From: Omphalotus guepiniiformis
Lineage: Eukaryota; Basidiomycota; Agaricomycetes; Agaricales; Omphalotaceae
DNA: 64,000 bases
Direction of reading: 5' to 3'
NCBI GenBank assembly: GCA_028554645.1
Contig: JAQOOI010000053.1
Coordinates: forward strand, 62,001 to 126,000
The notes under the pieces: generated by a model
What the model was told of the DNA's origin: nothing
What the model saw: only the letters and a program-made list of their open reading frames with translations
The model's database searches: none
Translations under genes and position numbers: made by a program
Shown here: one piece after another, positions 10,002 to 22,115 of the stretch
Position numbering within the stretch: position 1 is the first letter of the stretch
Layout of the letters: every line of letters starts with the position of its first letter

Positions 10002-11901
10002 TCGGAGATGTCACCAAATGGTGAGGAAGTCGCGATAGAGCCTGGGGCCAGGGGCTTTTTTCTATAAGAGCAACATATTTAACATGGGATACTCCGTAAA
10101 CCCACCGGTGATGTCGATGAATTAGTGAGCCATCGTGGACTTCCATTGAATCAATCTATACTTCCTGTCAAACTGCCGCTCCGCATGTCCATTCGGCTTA
10201 CCAGTCCACCCTAACCCTGCCATCTGATTCCCGACTACTGTTGTCGTCCCAGAGTAGTTATGGAGGTGAAAACAGAGAAAAATCGTCAATCCAGACAACT
10301 AGCGATGTCTACACCGAACCACACTGGCAACGGCGAGTCGAATGAGAGAAGCGACTGGCGTCAGGTGAGCACCATTTCGTACAAATGAACGCGGGAAGTG
10401 CAGCCGAATACAGTTGCAGAAGCCTTAATCAAGGCCTCATGGCCCGAACAAACCCTCTACGTAGATCACCTCGCAGAGGTCAATCACTGAACCGTAACAC
10501 AGTAATCGCATCATATCATCCACACAAAACAGATGAGAGCAGGGAAAGATTGGGGTAGGCACTAGGCGGGCTGGGGCTCCACTGTTTATGGGGGTGAAAC
10601 CGGAAGTTCGAGTATCATCCGGGGCAAGCTGATTGGGTACAGGTGCGTTTAGTACGGAGATTCCAGTCCGAGAACCCTTGAACATCGTACGCCGGACCTA
10701 TCTAACGCCCAATTGTAATCTCCTGCGGAATCGTTCATTGCGTGTAGCGTCGTAAGGGAAGATGTTTTGATATGGCACCTACGAACAGGAGTTCATCAAT
10801 AGATAACCAGGAGTTCGAGTCGATGGATGCCCAGAACGTTGATAATGCGCCGGAACGCTCGCCACTAGAAAGTGATAAGCCAATAGAAGTCCGTAGAGCA
10901 GATAGTGTATACGTACATGAACCAACTCGAGGCGTGCATTATATAGAGACTGCGTACGCAGATCATTCCACCTATCTGTTTGCTCCTTGTTTAGAATCGG
11001 AGGAGCATACAGTAGTTGGGAAGTCAAATGAACGTGAGCCCCAGGACAAGCTGATTGGCGGTACAAAGCCTGTAACCATCAATATAAAAATATTAGCCAC
11101 TTATAATTCAGGAAAATCCCCAGAATCTCTGCTGCGCACAATATGAAGCTTAAGCAGCGCCTGTGACCGGCGTCCCTTTATCTGTCTCAAGCTGACCCTT
11201 CATGAATCAATCTGTCGAGGATTACTTCAAGTTGACAAGTGTTTCATGAGAATACGTTAAAACTCACCCGGATGTTATCCAAATCCCTGAAAATTCATCG
11301 GATACTGTTGTTGTGGTTGGCCTTGAAAAAGGGATCGGCCGAAACGGCTCCCTCCTCAGCGGAGCCTGAACTTTCTGTCTCCGATTTCGCTATCGCCCGC
11401 GGCAGTGGATCTTCGCGGCGTTGCCTCTCTTCCCTTCTTTCCTACATATGTACATATAAAGCTACTAAGTAGCTGACGGTAAGCGAAAAACGCTGCTCCA
11501 ACTGACCTGAAGAACTCTGTCTCTCATTCTTAGATGTAACGCTTGTTATCTACATATCCCCCACTCAGTTTTTCTTTGGTCTTAATGCATGCCGGGTCGC
11601 TTATCACTGTCAGGTTCAGCTCAGTGCCACGGAGTTTCGAACCATGAAAACAGCAGCTCTTAATCGACTTCATATCTTGAACGCGGTACCGTATGTACAT
11701 CCTCAGTGTACTTTGCTTCGAATCGTGGACATCGTTGCCAGACATGTGTGATGCGGCATGTGGGTAGAACCTTAAAATTGAATTTAGACTAGCATCATCG
11801 CTTTGTGGGTGCCCATGTCCCAACGTCGTCTTTCTCTTTTTCTCACTCGTTCATTCTACGACTTTGAGTGAAACTCTCAGATCGTGTTTGTTTCTTGTTC
11901 G
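10002..11901. other. Gene-poor stretch with weak ORFs
   Basis: I cannot support a gene with confidence here. An open frame on the + strand at 10772-11146 (MAPTNRSSSIDNQEFESM... ending ESLLRTI) encodes 124 mostly polar residues with no recognised domain. An ATG at about 10306 opens MSTPNHTGNGESNERSDWRQ before a possible donor, but no convincing continuation was found. Both could be small accessory proteins or chance ORFs. Confidence 0.3.
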
Positions 11902-13310
11902 ATGGATCATCCATTCTTTACATTGGCACTATCGTTAATCTTACCTGGCCTGCTAGTCGGGTGGTGGGCGTTCTTTTCTCGAGGGCCGAAAATCCCAATC
12001 GAACCACTTGCGACTGAATTGCTAAGAAAACAGGTGCGTTAGTTATACTTTCATGTATGTGTACATAAACTTGCCTTACCATTGACCTAACGATTCAGCT
12101 TCCGGAGAACTTGTATGAATGGCGGCATAACAAGCGATACATAACTGCATGGAACACTCTGCGTAAATTTTTCGCAGCACACGGATACAAACTGTGGACA
12201 TTTGATTCGCAAAGGCATGAATTTCTTACACCCGCGGGGCACGAACTTGTCAATCCGAATGGGTTCTGCTATGTGCCTCCAACTCAGAATCATGCCGCAT
12301 CGGTCAATTTACGTATCTTTTCGAGTTCGGTGCGAAGTGTTCTCCTCCTGCTACTTAAATGACCACACAAAATCTCACACGACGTTTCAAGAGCTTGCTT
12401 TGGCCTGCGGGACACAGTCATGGAGATGTTGTAATACGCATCTTGAGCTCTGGTGGGCAAGGTCGGCGTCAGTTGAATATTCAACGTCAAGTTGCCACTG
12501 CACCCGTCGTTATGATACGATCGAACCATTCTCTTCCGCTATTTCGAGAGATTGTTCTTCAAGATATTGTCTTTGGTGTCTTCCCTCGCGTCACGACTAA
12601 TTTGGCTCAGATTCTGGTCTGTCACGGTCGAACTTCGGAGATAGATATGGTTGGTATGCTTGCTCAATGCATAGAAGTTCGTTCTTCATCTCTCATATAT
12701 CTGTTCAGTATTCCAATGAATATTTAAATCACAGGGATTGGCCTTCTTACACGGAAATCTAATCGCTCATCTTGTGCGTAAACAGACCACATCTTCTCTT
12801 TGCGTTTCACAATACTAATCTCGACGAAAAAGAACGTGTTTCCCGAGAACTTTTTGGTTGACTTCCCCCCCGACTCCACTTCTCCGAAACGTTTGACCGG
12901 ACGTCCTCGCGTTTACATTACTGATTTTGAATCCGCGGTCAGTTTCCCACTTTGTATACCTCCTGAAGAGCGGAAGTGTGGCGCAGAGCAATTCTTTGAA
13001 GAAGACTACCGAAGACCAAGGGCTCCGGAACTTCAGCCTCTAACGCCAATTTCACCATTCCCGGTGGATTGCTGGCAGTTCTCCGCTGGGATCCGAGAGA
13101 AGTTCATTGTGAGATTGACAAATATGGTACACCGAGATATATCTTGATTGACATGTATTTTTGTAGCAGACAAACAACACAACGCTTACTGCGATATTGG
13201 AATCAATGCATCATAGGGAGCCGACGAGTAGACCCACAGCAGCGGATGTACTCATCGGTCTACAGGACGTTGAAAATGCGATGATTCGTGCGACTTTTGC
13301 TCGCAAGTGA
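11902..13310 (+). CDS. Kinase-like protein of the agaric type, catalytic Asp replaced
   Basis: Exon 1 (11902-12033) encodes a possible N-terminal membrane anchor (FFTLALSLILPGLLVGWWAFF). Exon 2 from 12099 reads LPENLYEWRHNKRYITAW. After an intron, SLLWPAGHSHGDVVIRIL resembles the beta-3 strand, with R where kinases usually have K. SNHSLPLFREIVLQDIVFGV resembles the hinge approach. The catalytic loop, joined across an intron at about 12775-12831, reads LHGNLIAHLNVFPENFLVDF, so the usual HRD is HLN while the downstream Asn is kept. RPRVYITDFESAV takes the DFG place as DFE. RAPELQPLTP, FPVDCWQFSAGI and the last exon (TNNTTLTAILESMHHREP, then SRPTAADVL) fit the C-lobe. Stop TGA is at 13308-13310. 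The fold is kinase-like, but catalysis is doubtful. Confidence 0.75.
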
Positions 13311-13539
13311 TTTTTCTTGCCTTGTTGTTGACGCGTCGTGTTTGCACCGAAATGTTAGACCAGTCATCATTGTATAATCTCTGTACAGAGTATCTTCTTG
13401 ATAAACATGAACGCGCTTATTGTACCTAATCAGTGCTACGATACATTTCGAGCAACAGCTTCATTCTTTATATATACTATACACAAGTGGGAATCAATAG
13501 AGACGGACTATACAAGAAAGTACAACATAGACAACAAAG

Positions 13540-14939
13540 TTAGACGAGAAGATTCATGAGCGTTTCGAAATCGATCTCATCATCAGCATTCCTCTGATAT
13601 AATTCCATCTTTCCATCTCTACAAACGAGACTAAGCCTCCCTTGCTCGCCATGCTCAAGCGCCAGATCAACGATCTTCTCCAAAGCCTGCCGCAATTTCT
13701 TCAACCGAGATTGATATTGCTTTGCCTTGTCAGCTAACTCGGTAGAGCTCAACTTGCGTTTCTGAACCTCGATAAAGTGTCCGTTTTGATGAACACCGAG
13801 GAAGAAGTGAGGTGTTTGGGATACGAAAAGCTGAGGGAAAGACTCGTCCCAAGTGTACTGAGGTAATCGTTTTTCTGAGATGGTGCTAAGTTCGATGATG
13901 GATCCTTGAGGTACCTCTTGTCCGCCTTTGATGATGCTGAGGGTTTTATCTCCGATAGATAGAACAGCTGATGGAGTTTCAGTTGTTGTTATCGAAGCAC
14001 TTGCAAGAGAAGCTGATAGCGCGTCGATACTAGATGAATCGGTGCTAATACGCCTCCTACTTGAGACAGATGGGGACTTTGGCGCCGAAGGTAAGCAAGC
14101 GTCTACTTCGAAGCGCACAACCATGTTCAATCCATTCATATCCTGGGTGTATTCAAAAACTCGTGAGGTTCCCTATGAAATGGGGACAACCAAGAGGTAC
14201 TCACGTATTGAACAATCCTATGATGCCCAGTGCTTCCGTCACAACCACTTGCAGGAGTTGTCGAATCCTTCTCAAAGTTATATCCGAAAGTAAACCCCGA
14301 AGCAACATCTTGAGTTCTTTTCTCCCATCGATTGAACAGAACAGTGCCATCACTGGAAAGCTGCAAGTCGATTCTGAATTCCCTATCTGCTCGTCCATCA
14401 ATCCACCTCATCAGCTTACGCAGAGCGTTACGGTCGGTGATGATGTCCACGGTGGACCAATCAAACGGCGGTTTCTTCTGTTGTTTGACGTGCATGTTTA
14501 CTGCGGCAAAGAGAGGCGCAGAGCGTGAAGAAGGTAACCAGTAACCATTCTGGTCGATAAAGACGGTTCCCACGTCGCGAGGAACTTGATACGGGGTAGC
14601 CTTGTTCTTCCATTCAGGAGGTGAACCTTCGAGATGTTAGTCATGTAGACATGATAAATCCATAGCAGAGAACTCACCTGGAACAACGATAGTGGGTCCG
14701 TCACCATTCACCCAGTTATAAGAACCAATGAACTCTAGGTTCGTGATCTTTATATCATCACTAGCCTGAGAGCTCAGATCCTTGGGTACGTCGAGCTTGG
14801 AGATGGCAGTAGGAAGTAGACCATCTCTTATCTCCTTATCGGGGGCACTGAGAGAGTGGGCAAGAGAGGCTGAATGACTAGAGCCTCGAGTACGATGCAA
14901 TCCTCTGGAATTACGGAATCCTCTTCTGGTAGTCGACAT
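13540..14939 (-). CDS. Conserved fungal protein of unknown function, paralogue A
   Basis: Three exons: 14678-14939, 14205-14626 and 13540-14142. The N-terminus is Ser/Arg-rich (MSTTRRGFRNSRGLHRTRGS). Motifs then follow in order: ITNLEFIGSYNWVNGDGPTI, VPG-SPPEW, GTVFIDQNGYWLPSSRSAPL, PPFDWSTVDIITDRNALRKL, FRIDLQLSSDGTVLFNRWEK, GCDGSTGHHRIVQY, MNGLNMVVRFEVDACLP. A C-terminal half with LPQYTWDESFPQLFVSQTPH and a helical KKLRQALEKIVDLALEHG closes the protein. I recall this family as widespread in fungi and sometimes labelled geranylgeranyl diphosphate synthase in databases. I see no DDXXD prenyl-synthase motif, so I do not adopt that label. It is paired head-to-head with paralogue B at 15764. Confidence 0.8.
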
Positions 14940-15763
14940 GAAGGATAGAGCAGAAGATGTGCTGCATAGAGCGGCTCAACAGCTATGGACCCACAACCAG
15001 ATTCCTGGGAGTACGGCAGTGATATGCTACTAGTATGGCACTTCCTTCAATATCAATGCAAACCTTATAATTCGTTATTCTTGAGCCACCAGATTTTTGT
15101 ATTCAGAAGTCATTGATATACCAGCTGTCAGGTTCGAAAAGTTGAAGTGCATTCGTGCTTTGTCGTATCTCGTAGGTACATCCGCTTCAGATTCATCTTG
15201 GGGGTCAACTCGAGAGACCAGAAACAGAGAAATATGCTGAGCGCTTCGAGGATGGACCGTGGCAACTTGAATTACGATGCCGGCGCCTGCCAGCGTGGAG
15301 CGAGCGCTGTGACTTCCTATTCTCTCTGTTAAACATTCTTCGAACCCAAACTGGAACGCTGTAACCGCAATATGAAAGGATTCAATCATAAAGGCTCACG
15401 AACGTTAGAGCTCTAAGAGCTGATAACTCCATTTATGCGGGAAAAAGTCTGAATCTCCCCGAGAAAAAAAAGGTTCAGACTGAGAATAGATGTGAATTGT
15501 CAGGTGCGTGGGCTGGACTCTGATTCTTTGTAGAAAGTAGCCGTCTCAATGCTTCTGCTTCGTTTAGGGTCGACAGCGTCCATGTTGAAGCTTTGCCACA
15601 CGCTGGAATTACGAGGCGTTCAATTCAGTGGAACCGCGTACGTCAAGACTCCAACGTGTAGAACCATCATTCAATGAATACACTCGCCTTGTTCTTCTGC
15701 CCCTCGTGTCATCGTCGTGGGGAATTCAACTCTTGACAAGCTTGAACTTTGACCTTGTCATAT
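14940..15763. other. Divergent promoter region between paralogues A and B
   Basis: About 820 bases separate the two start codons of the head-to-head pair, so the pair's regulatory sites should lie here. A 104-codon open frame on the minus strand (15075-15389, MIESFHIAVTAFQFGF...) has ordinary amino-acid composition. It has no recognised domain, and I treat it as unproven. Confidence 0.5.
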
Positions 15764-17095
15764 ATGCAGTCCCAGACCTCTCAAAATCGAAACCGTCCTG
15801 GCAGGAACGCTGCTAGAAATCGACCAAGAGGACGTCAAATCAACGACGGACTCTTTCCGAATGCTTTGCTCACTCTAGAAATCCCTTCAGTGGATCCCGC
15901 AGCTGGAGATGCTCAAATCACGAATCTAGAGTACATCGGCTCGTATAATTGGCTCGCACGCCCTGAGCCTACCATCCTGGTTCCAGGTAACGTTCATAAC
16001 CTTCACAAGAGATGCCTGAACGCTGACTTTCATTCAGGATCTCCGCGGCTGTGGAAAGAGTTGTCGTTGCCTAAGCAGCTGTCTCCTGACAGAGGGGCGT
16101 CTTTCGTGGATCAGAACGGGCACAAACTACCCTCCGCTCCATTGTTGCCCTTGATTACTGCAGTTGATCTCTATGCTGAGATGGCTGGGCGACCGCCGTT
16201 TGATTGGGCTGCTGTGGACGTGGTCACGGACCGGAACAATCTCAGAAAGTTGCTAATGTGGATTGGTGGAATGAGAGGGGACAAAAAAGAGTTTAGGATC
16301 GATATGCAGCTAGTGGGGACTACGTTATTTCTTCATCGCTGGGAGGAAAGGCCGAAAATGAACGCGGACGGACATTCTTTCGGGCTTAACTTTGAGAAAG
16401 CGTTCACAGTCTCTGCTCCGGGATGCGGTGGAAGCACTTCGCATCATAGGATCATTCAATATGTGCGTAACTCCCAAGTATCACTTTGATGAAAACTCAC
16501 CACGTCGCTCATTAATCAGGATCTGAAGGGACTGAAAGTTGTTCTCCGCATTGAGGTCGACGCGGCGCTGGCACCGGAAAGCGAGGACGTCAACGACTTA
16601 ACCGCTGCACTAGCCAATACGACAATTTCTCACCCCCAACCGCCAACCAGAGTCGTCTCGTTAAGCGATCGCGTGAAGTTGCATGTGCAAAGCAGCAATT
16701 GCACCATCCTCCCTCAATTTTCTATCATGGAGTTAGCAACTCTCGCAGATACAGGCAGGGCTTTTAATTGGGATAAGAGATACCCTCAACTTTCCCTGTC
16801 CAAAACTTCTCATTCCGTCATTGGCTTTCACAGAAAGGGGTTGATCATCCGGATCCAAAAGGATCATCTCTCGTCTTCGTCTATGATGGCTAGGGAGAAT
16901 AAGCTTCAGCCGGATTTGAACAAGTTACGACAGGTATTAGAGGATATTCGTGCTTTGGCTGTTCAACATGGCCCAGAAGCCAGATTGACCCTGGTTTGTA
17001 CCAGGGAAAGGGGGATGGAAGTATTCAGACGAAGGAGCAATGCTAGCATGCTTCCTGATAGCTTCATTGCGAGAATTACCAGTGTCAGAACGTAG
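15764..17095 (+). CDS. Conserved fungal protein of unknown function, paralogue B
   Basis: Three exons: 15764-15986, 16038-16462 and about 16520-17095. Its introns fall at the same places as in paralogue A, one splitting the G after VPG-type sequence and one after HHRIIQY. Matching motifs are ITNLEYIGSYNWLARPEPTI, SFVDQNGHKLPSAPLLPL, PPFDWAAVDVVTDRNNLRKL, FRIDMQLVGTTLFLHRWEER, GCGGSTSHHRIIQY and GLKVVLRIEVDAALAP. The C-terminal half is NWDKRYPQLSLSKTSHSVIG and LNKLRQVLEDIRALAVQHGP. The start ATG at 15764 gives MQSQTSQNRNRPGRN; an in-frame TTG upstream was not used. The two proteins are clearly homologous but well diverged, so the inverted duplication is old. The function is unknown. Confidence 0.8.
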
Positions 17096-17316
17096 TAAGA
17101 TATGCCGAAATGACTTGCAGTGTTGAACACATGATAGAACTACAGACAACGAATGCTGAGGCGTGCGTTTATTTTGTTTCTTATCAATAAGGCTCATTTC
17201 AATTCAATACTATTGTACTCATGCAAGCAGCAACAAAATCGAGAGGTGTCGCGAAAGACGCGCTAAATGACACTGGGTGTATTGAAGTTCACTCTACCTT
17301 AAGTACTCTGATCCCA

Positions 17317-20202
17317 TTACGGGAGAGAAAGGAAAAGAGGAAGCAACTTCGAGACGTTGGGAGTGCCGACACCTAAGAGATAGTAAATATAGTCAGAGAA
17401 ATAGTTCGGTAGACTACAAAATACCTACCAGTGACAGGGTCCCAGCCTTCGGTACTGTCGAAAGAAAATGTCTCGTCAGAAATAGGATGCGAAGTTAGCT
17501 CCATCCAGACAATCACTTACGCAGTGAATCCCGGAGTATCTGAAGAACAAATGTACCGTCAGCCTTCACTGTCCAATGATTTCGCCAGACTAGATAACCA
17601 CGTACTGCAACCCTGATTTCCTCCCGATGTGATATCGTTAAAAGCGCTTGTGAAGTTCGAAGAATAGATCTGCGGAACGGAACGTGAAGGTTGAGGACAG
17701 GAATGACTTGAGCTCATAAACGTAGCATACCACTGGATTTATGAATCCTACTGGTCCCTTACCCGCAGCGATACGAGCATCGTTAATCATGGTGATGAAA
17801 GAACCAACAACGGGTGATGAGGCGGAAGTGCCAAAGACGAGCTCAAATTCACCGTCAATTCCTTGTCATCACACTGTCATGATCGTGGCAGAAATAGTCA
17901 ATACCAGTAGAACGTACCGATAATATAGTTGGCACTGGTGAATGAAGAATCAGCACTCTGTGACAACTGGACATGTACGACTCACCCATTAGCGGACAGA
18001 TCCGGGAAGGCGCGAGACTGCGTAATGAGTGAGTTTCTTTCTGCTTGAATCGCTCCCGAGAGCAAGACGAAATGAACGTACTCCCGAGGTATTGAACTGG
18101 GCGGTTGTGAATGGTGGAGGGTGATTCGTCAAAAACGAATTGACAGCATCTTTCTGGAAATCGGGAACCCTGAACATTCAAGCATGTTACTACAAGCTTG
18201 GGCGCAGAATTGAAGCTCAACAACAACTGACGGGAAGATGTTTGAAAAACCACCCCCAGAGAAAATCACTTGCTCGCAAGCGCCCTCTGGGTCAAATACC
18301 GTAGAGCCAGGATTGACTTGTGTCGCTCCTACTGCAGTCACAAACGGACATGTTGCCTAGACAGAAATCAGCAAAATGTATTGTTCTATCAATAAATGAG
18401 CTCACGGGGAAGTCGGGATTGAATCTAGTACCATTCCGCACGGGTTGTCCTGATGTATCGAATTTTCAGCATGATGTCTACAACCTATAAGTAGTAGCGA
18501 GTGGCTTACCTGCTGCGTTTAAACATACGCCGCCATTACCTGCTACACCATTGTCTCCACTGCTATACAAGATCGTAGTTCCCATGAGTCCTAGCTTGCC
18601 GTACTCCGTACATTGTCGCATAGCAGAAAATGCTGTGATTGTAGATTCATCTTGCCCATAAGAGGTTGATACGACATTTGGAGGTGCAACGATACCACAG
18701 GATTCGGGACCTAATCGGTAGTAGATAAGTGCTAAATATCGGGAAGCTGCGTTTCTAAGAACGATATACCCTTGAATCCTCCTGGAAGCGGATCGGGGTA
18801 TATTCCATCCTGAATTGTTAGTTAGAAATTGTCACGGACTCGGAAGAGGTTAATTCCGAAACCTGTTCTGGATCGTCTCCGCCTTCAAATGTGCAGAAGG
18901 ATCCATCCACGGCGTCCAACCAGTTATCAAAGCCAGCGCCTGAGTTATCAGATATCAGTATGGATCATGTGAAGTACATAAGTCTTCGAACCCTCAACAA
19001 GATCTCCGGTCTGTAGAAGAGTGATTGGTTGCGGATTAGTGAGAGTCATAGCGTACTCTAAGTCCAGATCACTCTCCCCATTGAAGTCGAAACTTTGGTT
19101 GGTGGTCTGAACGACAGCTATAGAGCGGATGAGATCGGCATTTACTGTCACGGTAAGTTTGAAAGCTTACCTCCATCGATAGCAACGTTTATAGGACGTA
19201 CTCCAACAAGACTCGGAGAGAAGTTACTACTTGGGGGTCAGTGAAATGGTACAAATCTATATCTTCAATCACTTACGCGAAGAACAAATCCAAATCTCCG
19301 GCCAAGAATGCTTGAGGAGTGAACTCCACTATCCAGATCGCTCAACTCAGAAACATGTACTGCAGATTAGACCCTCGGAGAAACTCCTCACCGATACCGT
19401 AAGTATTCTTGTCTGTGGAGACTAAGGTGTAATTGACTGAGTACAAAGCCCGGAGGCAATCCGGTGTAATGGCCTGATCACAGTTCTCCAGACTAGGAGG
19501 TACGGCTAGTTTCTTTGAAGACTTCTTGGGGCCAGTCGAGGACGAGGGTTTGCCGAGATCGCCACCTCTTTTGAATTTGCGAGTAAATTGGGGCGAAGGA
19601 CGATGGTTGAAGTGGACGGTAGGTCTTATAAGATCGACATGATCTTGGATATGCGCGGGGAGGGAATAGGCCTTACATCCTAATCACAGTCGGAATCAGT
19701 GGCGATACCATGGAGACAAGGAGATAATACCAATTTGTTGTTCCCCAGTCTCCATGTGCGTGTAGACATGATACTCTGTGTTTAGTAGTTCTTCGACTTC
19801 GGCGGTAGTAGCATTGAGGTGGATCCATCCCTTATTTGCAGAGATCTTAGGCCTATCAGAGGAAATACCAAATTCCTGTAGCCATCCAAGGACGGCACGA
19901 ATGCTCTCCTCCTTTGGCGCGAACGCATCGACGACTTGCTTGGCGGACCAATGTTTCCCATAATCTGGGGAATCGGGATGAGAGACAGACAAAAGCATGT
20001 CTTCAATTCTGTCGATGTTCTGCTGTTTTAGGCCGATACGCACGGGAAGAATCTTGTGCGACTCTAGACGATGAGAGACCTCCCAATCCAACGGCTCGAC
20101 TGTACGCTTCTCATGAACGACATGGTTTACGTTTCGAGATGAAGGTGCACCGAATGCGATGGCTAAACCACTGAGGGTCAAGAACGCGAAGGAGAGACGC
20201 AT
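17317..20202 (-). CDS. Sedolisin (S53), secreted tripeptidyl-peptidase type
   Basis: A secreted acid serine-carboxyl peptidase. The start at 20202 gives a signal peptide (MRLSFAFLTLSGLAIAFGAP), then a propeptide of the Pro-kumamolisin type (HPDSPDYGKHWSAKQVVDAF, LNATTAEVEELLNTEYHVYT). In the catalytic domain, FNGESDLDLEYAM supplies the EXXXD pair of catalytic Glu and Asp (near 19080). LYSSGDNGVAGNGGVC (near 18560) supplies the oxyanion-hole Asp. VFGTSASSPVVGSF (near 17830) carries the nucleophile Ser. The C-terminus, EGWDPVTG-VGTPNVSKLL, is typical and ends at TAA 17317-17319. Roughly a dozen introns interrupt it. All key residues are present, so it should be active in extracellular protein degradation. 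Confidence 0.88.
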
Positions 20203-20600
20203 GAGCGGATGATGAGACCGAGAGCAGCAGCCTCAGATAACATCAAGTGCGAGAGTGGTATCCTTAAATACATCGGATCACTGCATGCTGGTCGAACTGA
20301 AGACATGAGAAACGAAGCGTACTATTTCACCGATGGTACTCGAGCGTGGGGAGGAAGCACCGCTTGAATATGCTGTGGGTATTACCGAGCCTTTCTAAGC
20401 AATAATTCTAGGGAAAAAGTGCATGAACAGTGTATAATTAGTATAAGGATCAATGCTAGGATTGCAGGGCCTTACAGTACGCGTGAGTAAAATAGCAGTT
20501 TGAGCGCAATTGAAGGACGTTTATCGTATGGTCATACGATCATGATTATGGACAGAAATAATAAAACTTCCTGATTTACCCTGCGCAGGTCTAGTGAGAA
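20203..20600. other. Intergenic region upstream of the sedolisin gene
   Basis: It contains the sedolisin promoter; see the TATA-like site at 20261-20270. No coding exon is apparent. Confidence 0.5.
20261..20270 (-). promoter_or_regulatory. TATA-like element of the sedolisin gene
   Basis: Read on the minus strand the site is TATTTAAGGA, about 60 bases upstream of the ATG at 20202. That is a plausible core-promoter position for a strongly expressed secreted enzyme. Assigned by sequence and distance only. Confidence 0.4.
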
Positions 20601-20621
20601 GGGACTATCAACGCTGCAGCA

Positions 20622-20836
20622 ATTGACGACCGCATGGACCCATCTTCAGTTGGCAAAAAGCATACCAAGACAGTGTCATCGACCTCCAGCGTGTAGGGCT
20701 GGGACCAATTGATACAGATCCTTTCAATACTGATGAATTTGCAAGCGCAGTGAGAAGTAGAGTGGTGAGAATGGTTTCGACGCTTACAGCACGGTCACAA
20801 CCAAACATTAAGCACCTGGGTATCAGGCTCAGATAG
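20622..20836 (+). pseudogene. Orphan 3' exon-like fragment
   Basis: An open stretch on the plus strand reads WQKAYQDSVIDLQRVGLGPI, then DTDPFNTDEFASAVRSRVVR, and ends SQPNIKHLGIRLR before TAG at 20834-20836. The composition looks genuinely coding, but no upstream exons or start codon are visible. It sits between two minus-strand genes. I interpret it as the C-terminal leftover of a rearranged gene. The family is not recognised. Confidence 0.35.
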
Positions 20837-20884
20837 GCACAGATACGGGGATCAACCCCACGTGTCATTGGCATTAGAAATACA

Positions 20885-22115
20885 TTACACTCTACAGTTA
20901 TCCAGGCCGAAGATCAATATATCTTCCGCACCAATTTTGACGAGTTCGTCCATGATTCGTGCAATCTGTTTCTTTTCGACCATACTGCTGACTGCAAGCC
21001 AATTTTCCTCTTCGAGAGGGCTGATTGTGGGTGCTCTCCGCCCGGGAGTGATGGCCGTAGCTGCGTGCAGTTTGTCGCGAGAGATGTTGTATTGGCATAC
21101 AACGTATTTGCTAGCCGCGATAACACCCGCTATCCGACTAGTGATGAGCTTGATTAGTTGCTCATGTTCTGCGTGTTTGGGAACGCTGGATTTGATGAGC
21201 ACGGCTTCGGTCTCGAGAAGGGTCGCAATAGCGTGCAAACCAGCTGCGCGCATCGTGTCTCCAGACTCTGCGGAATCCCGAGGTTAGAGACCAATAGAAT
21301 AAGAAAAGGATTTCGGTGCGTACCAACTAAATCGACTAGGAAAACATGTATATCAGAATTATTACAATGGACCTGACAGGCAGTGCAACTCACCAATTCC
21401 GTCAGCCAGCCCGAGTGAACAGGCGGCTTCAACGCTACCGCCAACATACTCAATCTTCGTTCGTGAATCATCCACAAGCTGAAGGCGGTCGTCAAGATCC
21501 TTGAAGTATTTCCCAGCTAACACTTCAAAGCTCGTGACCACTCTCTTTCCTGCAAGATCCTCAACAGTCTTGATAGGGCCTGCTTCCGGTACTTGAACTT
21601 GCAGCGCACATTTACCGAAGCCAAGACGAAGTTCCTCGGTGATGTGTTCTTGCATTTGGGATTCAAGGATGACATCGTGACCGGTTATACCCAAGTCTAC
21701 GTTACCCTTGCCAACGAAACTCGGGATGTCCGCCGCAGGTAAGAAGACGCTGATGCATCGTCAGGCCACTGTGGCGGAGTGCGATCGATTGACGTACAGG
21801 GCGATGGGATGATTCAGGACAAGGCAAACATCTAGCCTGGCGTGCCTCCGAAATTGAATATCGGCACCTGCACGATCATAAGTGTCGTCCAACAAGGAAT
21901 ACAGAACCTAATACTCGCCTGCAAGAACAGACAGACATTTCTCGTGCAACCTCCCTGTTATGATCAGCACAAGGGCATCCATCGTACAGCTTTGAGGTAC
22001 CTTTCTTAGGAATGGCAAACAGTAAACGACCTTCTAATGCTTCGGCGTCTGAACATCTGGAAATCAGATTTGGCTATTCAAAGTGATAAACCCATCGAAA
22101 GCACTCACTCATGTT
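20885..22115 (-). CDS. HIS1: ATP phosphoribosyltransferase
   Basis: Catalyses the first step of histidine biosynthesis, joining ATP and PRPP to phosphoribosyl-ATP; a cytosolic enzyme, usually feedback-inhibited by histidine. Visible segments in order: RLLFAIPKKGRLHEKCLSVL, RRHARLDVCLVLNHPIAL, LPAADIPSFVGKGNVDLGIT, GFGKCALQVQVPEAG, LAGKRVVTSFEVLAGKYF, IEYVGGSVEAACSLGLADGI, then SGDTMRAAGLHAIATLLETE. The C-terminal regulatory domain (ITPGRRAPTISPLEEENWLA ... IGAEDILIFGLDNCRV) marks the long form of the enzyme. Stop TAA is at 20885-20887. Several short introns are evident. The exact start codon is unresolved: an ATG at about 22112 is followed by a good donor, but its phase does not match the next exon. 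Confidence 0.88.

Noticed and set aside
13540..17095. Geranylgeranyl diphosphate synthase annotation for the paralogue pair
   Set aside because: I recall such labels for this family, but there is no DDXXD or other prenyl-synthase motif in either protein.
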